The notes under the pieces were generated by a model that was given only the letters and a program-made list of their open reading frames with translations, was not told where the DNA came from and did no database searches. A stretch of DNA of 64,000 nucleotides from NCBI GenBank assembly GCA_037975125.1, contig CM075855.1, forward strand, positions 107,663,912-107,727,911, in the 5' to 3' direction. Numbering within the stretch: the stretch's first letter is position 1; each line of letters starts with the position of its first letter. This stretch comes from Latrodectus hesperus. Lineage: Eukaryota > Arthropoda > Arachnida > Araneae > Theridiidae. Position numbers and translations under genes: made by a program. Below, one piece after another: positions 1 through 49,599 of the stretch.

Positions 1-1630
1 AAACGTTTCATAATTAGTTACAGAAACACGCAGAAAGGAAAAGTCCATTTTTAAGCTTTTTCCTTAAAAGTGAAAGATAAAAAAGCATATATTTAATCCA
101 TTCAATATAGAATTTTGTCATAAATAAAAATACTTAATTCAAAAGAAAACAGAAATCATTTCTGTATTTAACACACAGATTACTTTGAATCTTTTTCAAA
201 TGCAACTTCGGCAATTTGCATGTACTTACTTATTAAAAGAAATATTTGTTCAAAATATCTTAATTTACATTTTTAATACCGGGCATGCTGTTTTTAAGAA
301 TATTTTTTAAATATTCAGCTAGTTCATTGCTTACCATTTTTATTATAAGTAATTGCAAATTCATTACTTTAAAGAAGTCTGTAATTATTTTAAACAATTA
401 TTTCAGAAAATTATCTGTAATAAATTAATATACTCTATATCATAGTTTTTGAAACAGTCTAAATTTGTTTTACAAACGCATGCATGCAATCTTAAAATTC
501 TTATAACATTTCTTAATTTGGTATGAACGAATGGAAAAAATCGATTGCTTATTGATAAGTATAGAATTTATGGTAAACACATTTACATTTTCATGAAAAT
601 TATGTTTAAGATTAAAAAAATTACGATTAGAATTAAGATTCCTCACGGTGAAAATGACTCTCTCCTTTCAGTCAAGGGGGTAGGAAATGTCATCTCACGC
701 CGGCGTAGGAGCTGTTTTTTGAAACGGGCTCAAAAGATTAAATAAGACTTCATATTGTTTTATTTTAAATGTTTCTTGTAAATAAATTGCGTATACTGTC
801 TGGACTAAGCAAAAATACAATTTAAGTTTTAAAAAATTATAAAGTATTTTAAGTGTTGTCGATAGTTAATTGCTACAAAATTTTATAGCAAATTTAACGA
901 AAATTGAAATACTATAATAAATAATTCTTTTGGCTCTTATTATTGCTAAGCCGTGTATATTTTTGTAATATGCATGTAAAAAGTAAATATTTAAACAAAT
1001 ATTAAACTTTTTAATTGTTTATTTAAATTTTTATATTGCGAATTTGGAGTCAAATAATGAAAAGATTGCTGGAAGCTCATCCTGAGAAATAGTATTTTTA
1101 AAGCCAATCAGAGAAAAAAATAGTTTGTGGTTGGTAAGGGTGCATATCTGAAAAAATCAAGAAATGTATTTGTCTGATTGGAGAGGTTTTTAAGAATCTG
1201 GAAAAAATCATTAAAATCTTATCACATTTTGCTTTCCAAGAAACGTACTTATCGTCACAGCAAAATTTATATTATTTATTTTACTAATAACCTAATGCCA
1301 CATGTCTCAGCTGTATAATGATTGTTACTACAATATCGCAGATAATAACATTAAGACAATAATAGCATTGAAACTATCATATTCTTTTCAATGATATATT
1401 TTAAATCTATCTAGTTCTATGTGAAAATATATTAGAGCTGATTCTAAATGTATATTTCACTTATAGATTATTATATAATTTATTTCATTTTCTCATTCAT
1501 AATTTTCATTTGTATATTTATTTTCGTTAATATTTTTCAAAATGATTCCCTCTAAGCTAGTTTTGTGAAAATAATATTTTTTCTTCTATGGACATAATTC
1601 TCTGGAAAAAATATTACATATGAAGGTAAA
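1..1630. other. AT-rich intergenic DNA, no gene seen
   Basis: Very AT-rich sequence with only short, low-complexity reading frames. A 66-codon frame at 545-745 is lysine/isoleucine-rich and has no recognisable motif, so it is not called. I see no splice-bounded exon, repeat family or RNA in this stretch. Just beyond it, around 1777-1860, a stretch of about 30 bp is repeated directly some 55 bp apart. Confidence 0.5.
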
Positions 1631-1636
1631 TTTTCG

Positions 1637-1690
1637 TTGGTTGGTTGGGTTTTGTGGCACTAAGTCCAAATAAAACAAGCTGACCCAAAG
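1637..1690 (+). repeat. Degenerate copy of a short TTGG-headed repeat
   Basis: The segment begins with repeated TTGG units, continues TGGGTTTTGTGGCAC and then AAGTCCAAA. It matches the start of the 65-bp insertion at 22739-22803, whose target duplication shows it to be a mobile unit. The second half of the hairpin is poorly kept here. No target duplication was found. Confidence 0.4.
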
Positions 1691-2139
1691 TGAAGTTTTA
1701 GATGCGGACTTTATTTTCCAAACCAAATAACATTAAATATTTTTAAAAAGATCTTACCATACCATTTAAAGTTTTTACCGTTAATATATACTGCAAAAAT
1801 ATAAAATCAATATAATATATAGAATAAAGAACCGTTAATATATACTGCAAAATTATAAAATATTAAATGGGGTTTGTGTACGATAGTTAAAATTAGATAA
1901 AATGCTTAAAATCGATTGCTTTTACGCTCAGAGATTGAAATGGCTGGGTTCCCGTAGCAAATGTTCTAAGCTTAAAATATAATGGTTAAAAAATATGCAC
2001 AGTGGCATTAATTAAAATCTGGATAGATGATTGAAATATGATGCACTGTATATGTCTTACACACACAACTAAATTCTACAAAAAATCCTACCCAGAAACA
2101 CCTATTCCTTAAATAACGTAAAAATAGTTCTTTGTGTGT

Positions 2140-3660
2140 GAAACGCTTATGACCGATACGAAGACGAGTCAGTTGGACATGTGTGATTCGGTATAGACCA
2201 AGGGTAAAGGTAAAGGTAAAAGAATGACTAATGGGAAGATCGTTAAGATTTTTTTGCAGAATTGCCTATTACAGAACTCCTGTCAAAGTGACTGTATGAA
2301 ATGTTTAAATCTATTTCTTACATCACATAGATGGAACTAAAGAAAAAGTGGAAATAATTGCAGACTTAGCTGTCACATTAGTCTTCTCATTTCCATCTAT
2401 ATATATATATATAATATGTGTGTGACTTGGTATCCAGGAAAGCAATATATTAAAATACTTGAACACTACCGAAATAAAAGATACAATTTCTCATAACTTC
2501 TAAAATAATTCTACTTTCAGAAAATACGTAAATGTATGCCCATTTTTAGTATGCAGTTGCTTAAGTGCACGTGATATAGCCTTAGCCTCAGCAATGAAGA
2601 TGAAGTAGGGCTTGTGGAGATATTAGCTAAAAGAAATATTAAGAAAAACAGCACAGCCAAAGTGTCTAGCAGTTTTGGATCCACTTATGAATACAGGACT
2701 CTACATAGCACACGGATAGCGTTGAAATGCATAAAACTGTTGAAAAATAGCAGAAGTTACGTCCGACTTTTTATGGTCTTCAAAAGAATTGAGTAAGGTG
2801 ATGTGTACATCATACCAAGGTGGGTGTGCGAATAAGTTTGTAGAATCATCACATAGATGAGACAGCAAAAGCTAAGATTAACACGAGTGAGAAAAGATTG
2901 AATGTTGCATGGTCTTGCTTTATATAATCTCTTAAGAGCAGAATTATGAACAATAGAACGTAAGAGATGATGAGGTGAGGATACAATTTTTGAATAATAA
3001 TTAAGAGACAGGTCTAAGAGTAACTGAAGGCAGATTAAATATAGATTATTGATGAGTAATATGTGAAAGGAATCAGAACATATCTTTACAGCAGAGTGAT
3101 GAAATGTGTCCAATCTGCCTAAATTCTATTCTAAGACGGAAAATACAGACGGCTATCCATTAACAACACAGCCGTAGTCAATGGGTGATAAAATTAATGG
3201 CTGATACATTTAAAAGAGTGATTTGTGATCTGTACTCCAAAATGTAATCGGAATTGCCTAACAGATATTATAAAAATAGCCAACAATTCTTCCACAAATG
3301 TAAAATTTGAGAAAGGAAAGTTAATTTTCTATCGAAAATTATTCCAAGGAATTTTATATTATCAATCACAGGAATAAGTCTTCTGTTTAAGAGAAGCAAA
3401 AGATCATGGTAAATATTAGTTTTCTTGCAGAAATGATCACAGCAACACTTGCTAGGAAGTAGACTAAAACCATTCTGTGCACATCAAGTAGCAAGATTAT
3501 TTACAATTTATTCATTTGTATGCCATTTAAATACATATTTGATCTAAGAAATTCATATTATATGAAAGAAATTTTTAAGTTGTCAACATGTAAACTAGAA
3601 TGAACAGAAGATAATTGTTGTAGGATGTTGTTGATGAAAAGATTAAAAATGGTTAGTACT
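2140..3660 (-). mobile_element. Decayed jockey-like non-LTR retrotransposon (RT C-terminus and RNase H)
   Basis: Minus-strand translation in shifting frames gives the late part of a LINE ORF2. Around 3300-3500 there is a reverse-transcriptase palm-end motif (FLGIIFDRKLTF). A thumb-like section follows with HHSAVKICSDSF and LLRSIVHNSALKRLYKARP at 2930-3110. An RNase H-like region comes next (SGSKTA followed by CAVF near 2650-2700), ending in LSWIPSHTH near 2425-2455, which is the WxPSHxG motif seen in jockey-clade elements. Stops and frame changes are frequent, so this is a dead copy. Ends and target duplications could not be defined. The overlapping minus-strand frame at 2757-3113 is part of this remnant and not a separate gene. 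Confidence 0.65.
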
Positions 3661-3699
3661 TATGGACATAGCGATCTGTACAAACATTTCTAGGCATTT

Positions 3700-4730
3700 A
3701 CATTTGAATATTTTTTTAATTTCTTTTTATATATTTAATTCTAACTAAATATAAGAAAACGCATTCTCTTGATTCTGCTTAAAAACAAACACTCCTGAAA
3801 CTGCCCATTTTACAAGATTTTCTATACGTCAGGTGGTTTTGAAAGTGTCTTTGAATTTTCACACTGCTTCCTCAGTGATTTATGATTACTCACTTACAGG
3901 AAGTAATCAAGGCATATTTTAATTCCTTTCTTTATCCCCGCAGGGATTTAAAATATAAAAAAGCTGAAAATGTCATTTTCGATAAAATTTACGGATTACT
4001 TAAATATGTAAATTTTCATCGTATTTGGGAACAATTAATTAACTTTAATTTTGTGTATTTGCCCCGAAAATTATCTTAAATAATAAAATAGGTATGGGAT
4101 AGTATACTTATATATATATATACTCCCAGAAATAAAATATATTTTCTTTACTATAACTGATAAATATGGTTTGGAAATTAAATCAGGGAAAGACGATTGG
4201 AATAATGAAAATTTGAATCAAATGAGCAAATTAATATGATTAACAAAAATTATCTTGTTATTTAGAAAAACTAAAACAGAATAATGGTGCAAAAAATTAA
4301 TTTTGAAATTTGAATATTAATAAAAAAATTCAAGAAAAGTGTTAATTTTAAAAATGGACATATGGGTATCCATATTTAAATATTAAAATTTAAATTGAAT
4401 AATGACTTGTTAGGAAAATATATAAGAAAAATGGATTAACTGATTTAATAGAAATGAAACTAAAATAGTTTGAACTAATAATTCCAAATGGAATCCAAAC
4501 AATTGTACCGCACATGTATATCAAGATATATATTTCTTCCTTGAAGATTTCAATATGAATAAATTTATTGCATTTACTGATTGTGTACATAAAAATTACA
4601 ATCAGTTGAATGTATGAGGTTTTCAACACAAAATATGTTGAATTAATTGTTTATTCAATTAAAATTAATTGAATAGAGTCTCAGTTAAATTATATTTCTT
4701 GTTCAGTTTTTACATTTTAATGAGGTTCTC
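3700..4730. other. AT-rich intergenic DNA, nothing identified
   Basis: Short AT-rich frames only, for example 65 codons at 3882-4079 and 79 codons at 4390-4629 on the other strand. None has a motif, a start context or neighbouring splice sites that would support a gene. Confidence 0.45.
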
Positions 4731-4735
4731 GTTAG

Positions 4736-4912
4736 CCTGTATGTATGTGATGCCCTCGATTGCCTGTGTGTATGTGATGAGCTCGTTTGCCTGTGTGTAC
4801 GTGATGCCCTCGATAGCGTGTGTATACACACACGCTCCATGGCCTCCATTGCCTGTGTGTATGTGATGCCATCGATAGCCTGTGTGTATGTGATGTCCTT
4901 GATTTCTGATAT
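4736..4912 (+). repeat. 27-bp minisatellite
   Basis: GTGATG starts recur at 4747, 4774, 4801, 4863 and 4890. Three of the four intervals are exactly 27 bp. The core unit reads GTGATGCCCTCGATTGCC followed by TGTGTGTAT. The array is interrupted at about 4810-4860 by a short palindromic GTGTATACACACAC stretch. The 27-bp period keeps frames open on both strands (4669-4866 and 4710-4952), which explains those frames without a gene. Confidence 0.85.
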
Positions 4913-4914
4913 GT

Positions 4915-6030
4915 ATATGATTTGAAATAAGAAATTTTAATGTATGAAACAAAAATTAATTTTTATATTTATAATTCAGTGGACTGGTAAAGTATACAGT
5001 AAAATCCTCTCATAAGAGTTTATAATAAGAATGTAACGTAATGATATTATGTGTTGAAAATTTCTGAACAAATTTAACTAAAAACGTTTTGTAAATTTTC
5101 ATTTAACATAAATTTTAATTCTTTAATTATTTATTTATAAATAAATAAATAAATGTTAATGAAAAAGCAGAAAAATATAAATATATTTACATTTTATTTT
5201 TAAAAATGTAATTTGAACAAAACATAACACAGTCATTAATATTAAAGTGTAAATTAAAAACTGTATATCTAATTAAGCAAAATTAAAATTATACTTCTTA
5301 TTATAGCATTTGGAATTCTTTCAAATGAAGAAAATTTTTCAATACTTATAAGTGAAAAAATATATATAATTAACATTTATAATATCTGGTACATTTAATA
5401 AAATTAACTTTTTATTAAAAGAAAAAATATATTTAATTAATTTAACAAAAAATTCCTTTACTTCTCAAAAGGTCTGCTATTCCTTAAAAAACAAGCCATA
5501 AAATTTTAGGTAATTAAGTTTATTTAAATTTTTAATTTACTTATTTTTTTTAAAAACATAATAATAATTATACTCATCTACTAAAGAACTAAATATATGA
5601 GTTTTTATGAAATTATCACAATGAACGATATTATTAGAAAATATTTGACATACACAATGTACATTTTTTCGGTTGTCTGAGGACACACTCACAACCCGGA
5701 TTTTACCGGACCACCGAGGACGTCACATTTTACAAGATACACACTTTTGATACACACATACACAAGTTTAATGCACAAGGTGTAAACCGAGGACCCTTTT
5801 AAATGTCAACAAAAATGATAATTAAAAAATAAAAATATATAATTTAGACTTAAAACAAACAAAATCAAACAGAGATCTTTCTTAAATTTCAACAAAAATT
5901 AAAATTCAAGATGAAATTATGCAATTTCTACACAAAAAAAGGAAAATCAATGCGAGGACGTCCTCGGATCTGCAGACGCGCTCGGTTAGAAGGTGTGTAT
6001 ACACACTATTGTCCCCCTTTCCACCTCTTG
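4915..6030. other. AT-rich intergenic DNA with a GC-richer patch
   Basis: Mostly AT-rich sequence. A less AT-rich patch at about 5660-5810 contains GAGGACACACTC and CACCGAGGACGTC. It may be an old repeat, but I cannot assign it. Another patch at 5950-6025 precedes the CA microsatellite. No coding sequence was recognised. Confidence 0.4.
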
Positions 6031-6032
6031 CG

Positions 6033-6033
<1 letters not shown>

Positions 6034-6086
<53 letters not shown>
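6034..6086 (+). repeat. (CA)n microsatellite
   Basis: About 26 uninterrupted CA dinucleotides. The apparent proteins across it are simple His-Thr or Thr-His repeats and are artefacts of the microsatellite. Confidence 0.97.
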
Positions 6087-6089
<3 letters not shown>

Positions 6090-6090
<1 letters not shown>

Positions 6091-7270
6091 TATTTGCTAT
6101 CTCTTATATGGTTGCTATATTTTAAAAAGAAGCAACTGTCCATGAAATTGGCGCATACTTGGTTGCTAATAAATGGTTGCTAACTAAACCCCGATTCACA
6201 CGTCATACTCAGCTTGCCGGAAAAAAATGGCCAAATGTCGCTGCGCTAATTCTAGTGTTCACTTTTACCCTTTTAAACCAACGTCGTGTGTTAAACTTCT
6301 GATAGAACATTTAAGGTGTGTGTTTAATTAATCTTTTAATTTTCTCACCGGAAAAAAAAATTCAAATGCTAAATTTTTAAATTTTCTAAAAATAGATTCC
6401 ATTCTTCAATACTTATTCATTTTGCTTAAACTTATTGCTTTGGCTTATTAAATATTAATAAAGTACAACTCCTTTCAAGTAAGCAACAATCAACAATAAA
6501 GTATGAAGCAAGCTTTTATTACTTGAAGCACTGAAGTATAATTACAAAATTCATTTAAGAAACATCAGAAAATGTGCGGTAATCTTGTAAATGTTTTGTG
6601 GCAAACTAATTTATCATTATGATTCACAATGAGTGCCAAACAGTAAAAAATATTAGAAATCATTCGATTTTAGCGACTATTTATGTAGATTTAGAGAATA
6701 CTGATCCAGAATACAGATTTTGAGCGGCACTATGCAATAATTAAGTTCCATTTAAAGATACTCAGTAGTACAAAATAAAACAACTTAAAATATAGGAATT
6801 TTTATTATATAAAGAAGAAATTAAATTTATTGATATAATATGAACCTTTTAAACATATTTGTTAATCGAAAAATAAGAAATAAACTATAAATATTCGTTC
6901 TAAATAAAAACCAATTATCTATAAAAATTAGTTTAATGCTTTTATTTCAATCAATTAATTTTAATTTAAATGTTGTTTCGCCACCGATAAATGAATTGGC
7001 GATAAATACAAATCAAAAAAATTGTGTCCAATTTGACACTCATGTATGTAAATACTAGTAAACTTCAACTTATTTTTATAAGAACTTGATAATAGTTTAT
7101 GACAGTCTATTAGCTATTAAAATTATTTATAATTTTTAAAGACTTCGATGTTTGTAAGAGTATTATCAAATAAAGTACATTCTTAAAAAATTTCTGCAGA
7201 ATGCTAATTTTCAAATATAATAAGTTATGTTAACATAAAAAGATATGCAAGTAAATTAATGGACTTTTGG
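6090..7270. other. Sequence 3' of DEG/ENaC gene 1, no feature seen
   Basis: This lies downstream of the gene 1 stop codon and presumably includes its 3' UTR. A patch at 6190-6300 is less AT-rich but gave no convincing reading frame. I could not place a confident polyadenylation signal for gene 1. Confidence 0.4.
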
Positions 7271-46377
<39,107 letters not shown>

Positions 46378-46524
46378 CTTGTCGCCGTCTTTCTAAGCTA
46401 CCAACTTAATGCTGTAACAACAAAATAAAAAAACAATAAAATACCTAAATCTGTAACACTTTTAAGAAAAGTGAAGGACTCAAAATTAAAAAATCGCATT
46501 ATTTCTGTACAGTAAGAGTATAAG

Positions 46525-46928
46525 TTGAGCTCCAGTGGCTCAGTAGCTTCACGCCGCTTCCCGTAAGCTCAGCAAAGTGAAGCATCATTTGCCGCGGGCA
46601 GTGGTTGGGAGGGTGAACACGGTGTACTCTCCTTCACTGGGTTGCTGGAACTCCGTGGGTTGGGGACGTGTCCACGTTCATCTGTGACGTCCAAAGTCCT
46701 TCCGCTGGTTGGCGTGGATGTGGAGAGAAGGGTGCCAGCTCAGGTGTGGCCTCATTACCTGACCGTGGTGGTTCAAAATGACGAGGCACCTTAAAAAGAG
46801 CAAAGTCGTACTTTCACCTTCGTGGTGCTCTGATCCAAACGAAAGACGCTCCCTATTGACTTAATTCGCACTGCCAAAGGCAAAAGCGAGCTTGTCTAAG
46901 TGTCATAGGAAAAAAACAACAACAACAG
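46525..46928 (+). repeat. SINE, family D, plus-strand copy
   Basis: The head GAGCTCCAGTGGCTCAGTAG resembles a tRNA A box. The body of about 350 bp (GGGCAGTGGTTGGGAGGGTG, GACCGTGGTGGTTCAAAATG) matches 27599-27995 inverted. It ends in AACAACAACAACAG. A short AGTATAAG repeat lies on both sides. It is about 110 bp upstream of the splice acceptor of gene 1 coding exon 1, in antisense orientation to that gene. Confidence 0.85.
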
Positions 46929-46929
46929 T

Positions 46930-48550
46930 AAGTATAAGAGAAAATTTAACTAATAATTGTTAAATGGATTTTTATATTTTGTCCTAAAAATGGGCCTAAA
47001 CTTACAAATGAAATTGATTGAGGGATCTTTTCATGCATATGAATTCTTTCTTCATCATTAGATGAAGAAAGAATTCATATGCAATCATTTGAAGGATTAT
47101 TTCAAGTGAAGTTGTGCTTTCAATGGTATACAGAATATTAAATACGTATCTATAGTACGTAAATATATTTTTTGAAATCACAAAGTAATTTGAGTCGACA
47201 GGAACGGATTTAAAGCAGTAAAATGATCCAGATAGGTATTTAGAAAAAAGTGCCAATTTAGATATATTACTAATTAATGATCTGCATTGGTCATTTCTTT
47301 GAAACAGAATTATCATCTTATCTTTTGTTCTTATGTGACTCAAATATAATTTTTGAACTACGTTTGTCTTAAGGAAATTAATAAACAATGTATACCAATA
47401 TATGTTCTCAAAATTCTGCAAATTTTACATAGTGATTATGGGATTCAGACACAAATATACCTTATTGGGCACACAAAAAGTAATTTAATGAGATTAAGAT
47501 GACAATGTATTGACATGATTTTTCTCTAAATTCAGTATATTATATATTTCTCTTTGAAGACTAAGATACAGCTTCATCTTTACTGCTTTTTAAAAGAGAG
47601 TATATCTTTTAAAAATCAAAATAAAATGGCACATTGATAATTAAAAAATTCCTTACTTTATTTTTGACGATTTTAGAATCAAGAAAATATTTTGAGTAAA
47701 GTTTATATCAATGAAATTTAAAATATGGGGTATTAACAAAAAATACATAAAATTCCATTTTGTTTTAAGAAGATCAATTACAACTAAATATTTTTTGGGA
47801 CACAGTTGGAAGTAGACAAAAATTCAATTGCTTAAACACTTTTTACAATTAATTGGTTTCATATTAACACTCGTAGATATTAATATTAAACTATATTGAT
47901 TGACTGCTGATAAATGTTTTTTGCTCCTAGCCGAATGCTACTTTTTTAAAAAATTCAGTTTTAAATCATTCTAAGAATTGTGTGAATTTATTCATGAAAC
48001 ATTATTTGCGTAAAATAAAATATTTTAATCTATATTTTCTTTATATTTGTAAAATAAAAAAATAAAAACTTTCGATTTAAAAATATGAGCTTATACTCTA
48101 TAATTTAAAATTGTAATCTACATATTATATTTCTTAGGTAGCAAAATTTTTGATTTTTTTCTTTAAAAACTTTTACTTTTTTAGTCTTCTAATTAAAATT
48201 TTTTTTCTTCCTTTGTCAGAAAAATGTATTTCTAATTTTGTTTTCTAAGGGCTACATTTTATGATTTAATGCATATCAAAATAATATTTATACACTAAAA
48301 ATTATTAAATTATTATATAAAATACTCTTTATAGCTTCATGAATTTTAATAAAAATATTTGCAGTAGTATTTTTTAGTTATTAACTATTTTTGCCATGCA
48401 ATGTTTTATAACATACGTCTTTGCTTATGCTAATATTTATAATAACTAAAAACTAAAAATCTCTTGCATGATGCTTCATTTAAAATAAAAGTCGGATAAG
48501 AATTAGTTAAAGCTATATAATTTTCCTTATCTGTTTTTCTTCATTTGATT
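46930..48550. other. Intergenic DNA with one unexplained 139-codon frame
   Basis: AT-rich. The minus-strand frame 47002-47421 includes SKLALFSKYLSGSFYCFK and ISKNIFTYYRYVFNIL, with alternating hydrophobic stretches. I cannot link it to a family, and it overlaps the palindrome at 47034-47083. The rest shows no feature. Confidence 0.35.
47034..47083. repeat. Perfect palindrome, 23-bp arms and 4-bp loop
   Basis: The left arm begins TGCATATGAATTC at 47034 and ends ...TTCATC at 47056. The loop is ATTA. The right arm from GATGAAG to TATGCA at 47083 is its exact inverse. There is no U-run or known RNA family to suggest a terminator or microRNA. It may be a templated repair product. Confidence 0.85.
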
Positions 48551-48563
48551 ATAAATGCATTTC

Positions 48564-49273
48564 CTGCTGACCACACGTCCGTCTTCAGAACGGAAGTCAT
48601 CGCCATCATGAGTGGACTTTGTTAGCTAACAATACCAAAATGAATTCTCGGAGATAGAGATCCTTACAGACAGTCGATCCTCAATCCAGCACCTTTTCAA
48701 TTGGCAATCCATCGGCGACAGTACCAGTAGAACTATTCTACTCTTGTTGAAAAGCCTTTCAGTTCAACACCCAATCCACCTCCAGTGGGTCCCCTCGCAT
48801 GTAGGTCTGCCTGGGAATGAAGTAGCCGACGACCTTGCAAAAGCTGCCGTCAGTAATCCTTTGAACCCGGAAGATCGCATGGCACTAACACCATCAGAGA
48901 TCTCTTCCATTACTAAACAACTTACTTCTAAAACCTGGGCTGACCCTCCTGCTTATCCTTGGTTGTTCCAAAGACATCCTGGAGCCGCCACAACATTTTA
49001 GGGCTCCAGAATACATCAGACGACACTGTGTCGACTTTCTACTGGCCACTTGAAGTATATGATCTTTGAGGACGGTGAAAGAAAATACCCAACATGCCCC
49101 AAGTGCGACAATGCTCCGTTTTGCCCGCAACACATCTTGAAGTGCTTGGGGTTTTCTCGTGAGGAGGCTGTGAAAAGTCCACATCTGCTTTTGGACTTTT
49201 TGGCTGTCTATGATCTCATGGATCTTGTCTAGTTCCACTAGACCAGATGGGGATTAGTCCCACCACCACCACC
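48564..49273 (+). mobile_element. 5'-truncated jockey-like non-LTR retrotransposon with 13-bp target duplication
   Basis: ATAAATGCATTTC lies directly before (48551-48563) and after (49274-49286). Inside, the plus strand encodes the end of ORF2. RNase H motifs come first (REILTDSRSSIQHLFNWQ; IHLQWVPSHVGLPGNEVADD at 48774-48833). A zinc-knuckle-like segment follows (YPTCPKCDNAPFCPQHILKC at 49087-49146) and ends LLDFLAVYDLMDLV with a TAG at about 49230. A CACCACCACCACC stretch forms the 3' end. One frame change near 49000 and a few stops are present. The sharp duplication suggests a moderately young insertion. Confidence 0.9.
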
Positions 49274-49476
49274 ATAAATGCATTTCTACGTGACAAACCA
49301 TTTTCTCTCGTTTAAAAAACTTTTGTTAGTGTGCCATAAACTACTAAATTAATTATTTAGAAATTAAACAGTTAAGGCTTAATGATTTTCACTGATCATA
49401 TTTCACGATTTAACTCTAACAGTATTTAATCTAATTTAAAACCGCCTACGAAAAATGGGAGAAAAAAAGCACCCAC

Positions 49477-49571
49477 CTCATCCAATTCCTGTGAACACCC
49501 TCTTCTGCGATCCAGTACCATACAGTTGACTGGGAACCCGCGCTCATCGACAACTTCCCCATAAAAGGCCA
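49477..49571 (-). CDS. Putative exon of an unidentified minus-strand gene (downstream piece)
   Basis: In AT-rich surroundings, a GC-richer block encodes AFYGEVVDERGFPVNCMV, then LDRRRGCSQELDE. It is bounded by an acceptor-like CATTAAAG and a donor GAG followed by GTGGGT. It enters needing two bases to complete a codon, which the candidate exon 51970-52030 supplies with its phase 1 end. I do not recognise the protein. It cannot be an N-terminal extension of DEG/ENaC gene 1, because that gene has an in-frame stop before its ATG. A fragment of an unknown mobile element is the main alternative. Confidence 0.35.
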
Positions 49572-49599
49572 CTTTAATGAATAAATTATTACAGTACAT

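Noticed and set aside
545..745. 66-codon plus-strand frame in AT-rich DNA
   Set aside because: Lysine/isoleucine-rich composition, no motif and no splice or neighbouring support; expected by chance in such sequence.
4669..4952. Overlapping frames on both strands with cysteine/valine or histidine/threonine repeats
   Set aside because: Produced by the 27-bp minisatellite, not by a gene.
47002..47421. 139-codon minus-strand frame, weakly reminiscent of a chemoreceptor
   Set aside because: No signature motif, overlaps a recent palindrome and is AT-rich; kept only as a note in the intergenic entry.
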